NCBI GenBank assembly: GCA_002391565.1
Contig: DGFH01000165.1
Location: forward strand, 1 to 16,404
From: Anaerolineales bacterium UBA3905
Lineage (GTDB): Bacteria; Chloroflexota; Anaerolineae; Caldilineales; Caldilineaceae
Length of the DNA: 16,404 nucleotides
Direction of reading: 5' to 3'
Under the pieces are notes generated by a model. It was not told where the DNA came from. It did no database searches and saw only the letters and a list, made by a program, of their open reading frames with translations. Both the position numbers and the translations under genes were made by a program. Positions 16,163-16,404 of this stretch are shown in pieces; position 1 is the first letter of the stretch, and each line of letters opens with the position of its first letter.

Positions 16163-16404
16163 TCAGTACGGCGCCTTCGCTTCATAAGCCGCAATGGCTG
16201 CTTCCTTAGAAGCGATGTAGCCGAGATCGTCCACTCCTTCGAGCAGGCACAGCTTACGGAAGGCGTCGATGGCGAAAGTGTGCTGTTGACCATCGGGCAG
16301 CGTGACGGTCTGGCTCTTGAGATCGACGTAGATCATCGTCTCCGGGTCTTCCTCGACCAGATCCCAGAGCATGTTGACCACTTCCTCGGGCAGCGTCACC
16401 GGCA
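16163..16404 (-). CDS. leuD: 3-isopropylmalate dehydratase small subunit, C-terminal part (N-terminus beyond window)
   Basis: LeuD pairs with LeuC to isomerise 2-isopropylmalate to 3-isopropylmalate in leucine synthesis. The last 79 residues or so are visible, about 40 percent of a usual 200-residue subunit. The signature ending VTLPDGQQHTFAIDAFRKLCLLEGVDDLGYI, followed by AAIAAYEA, is characteristic of LeuD. The preceding PVTLPEEVVNMLWDLVEEDP fits the end of the swivelling aconitase-like domain. A GTG at 16399-16397 could be taken for a start, but it is an internal Val, since the frame stays open to the right edge. The stop is TGA at 16165-16163. A terminator 150 bp downstream ends its transcript. 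Confidence 0.92.
   Translation of the reverse strand, partial: PVTLPEEVVNMLWDLVEEDPETMIYVDLKSQTVTLPDGQQHTFAIDAFRKLCLLEGVDDLGYIASKEAAIAAYEAKAPY

Noticed and set aside
16397..16399. GTG as the start of a short 78-residue gene
   Set aside because: The frame is open beyond it to the window edge and the product is the C-terminal part of LeuD, so this is an internal Val.

Overview
The window looks like chromosomal DNA from a member of Chloroflexota, possibly close to Caldilineae. This is an inference from gene style: an A/P-rich linker after the lipobox of the solute-binding protein, a YgeY-type M20 hydrolase, a fused double-FtsX permease operon, GC-rich coding sequence and TATGC(TT)TACAAT-like promoters. 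No rRNA, tRNA, CRISPR array, integrase or transposase gene was recognised. Both ends of the window cut genes.

Layout. (1) Positions 1-2609, minus strand: the N-terminal 274 residues of an M20 metallopeptidase, then murA, the first committed enzyme of peptidoglycan synthesis. MurA carries Asp in place of the catalytic, fosfomycin-reactive Cys. Upstream of murA is a leader with a possible small ORF whose stop overlaps the murA start. (2) Positions 2824-5808, plus strand: a polytopic membrane protein of unknown role and gyrB. (3) Positions 5985-9853, plus strand: an oligopeptide-type ABC importer operon with a lipoprotein solute-binding protein and two permeases but no ATPase genes. Its first intergenic gap is filled with palindromic repeats. 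(4) Positions 15813-9860, minus strand: a four-gene MacAB/Lol-like operon with a lipoprotein HlyD-type adaptor, a 982-residue double-FtsX permease and two LolD-type ATPases. The first ATPase carries a C-terminal AbrB/SpoVT-like domain. A promoter candidate and a terminator separate it from (5), the C-terminal part of leuD at the right edge.

The importer and the FtsX-type operon converge tail to tail with only 6 bp between stop codons. The two systems are probably unrelated in substrate: the first imports peptides or similar solutes, while the second belongs to a class that moves lipophilic or peptide substrates out of the membrane.

The most unusual signals are non-coding or architectural. 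A 96-bp structured repeat occurs twice, 8.3 kb apart, with 95/96 identity. A second family of GAGATTGGAGATT palindromes sits inside both transporter operons. An ABC ATPase is fused to an AbrB-like module. MurA has a Cys-to-Asp active site.
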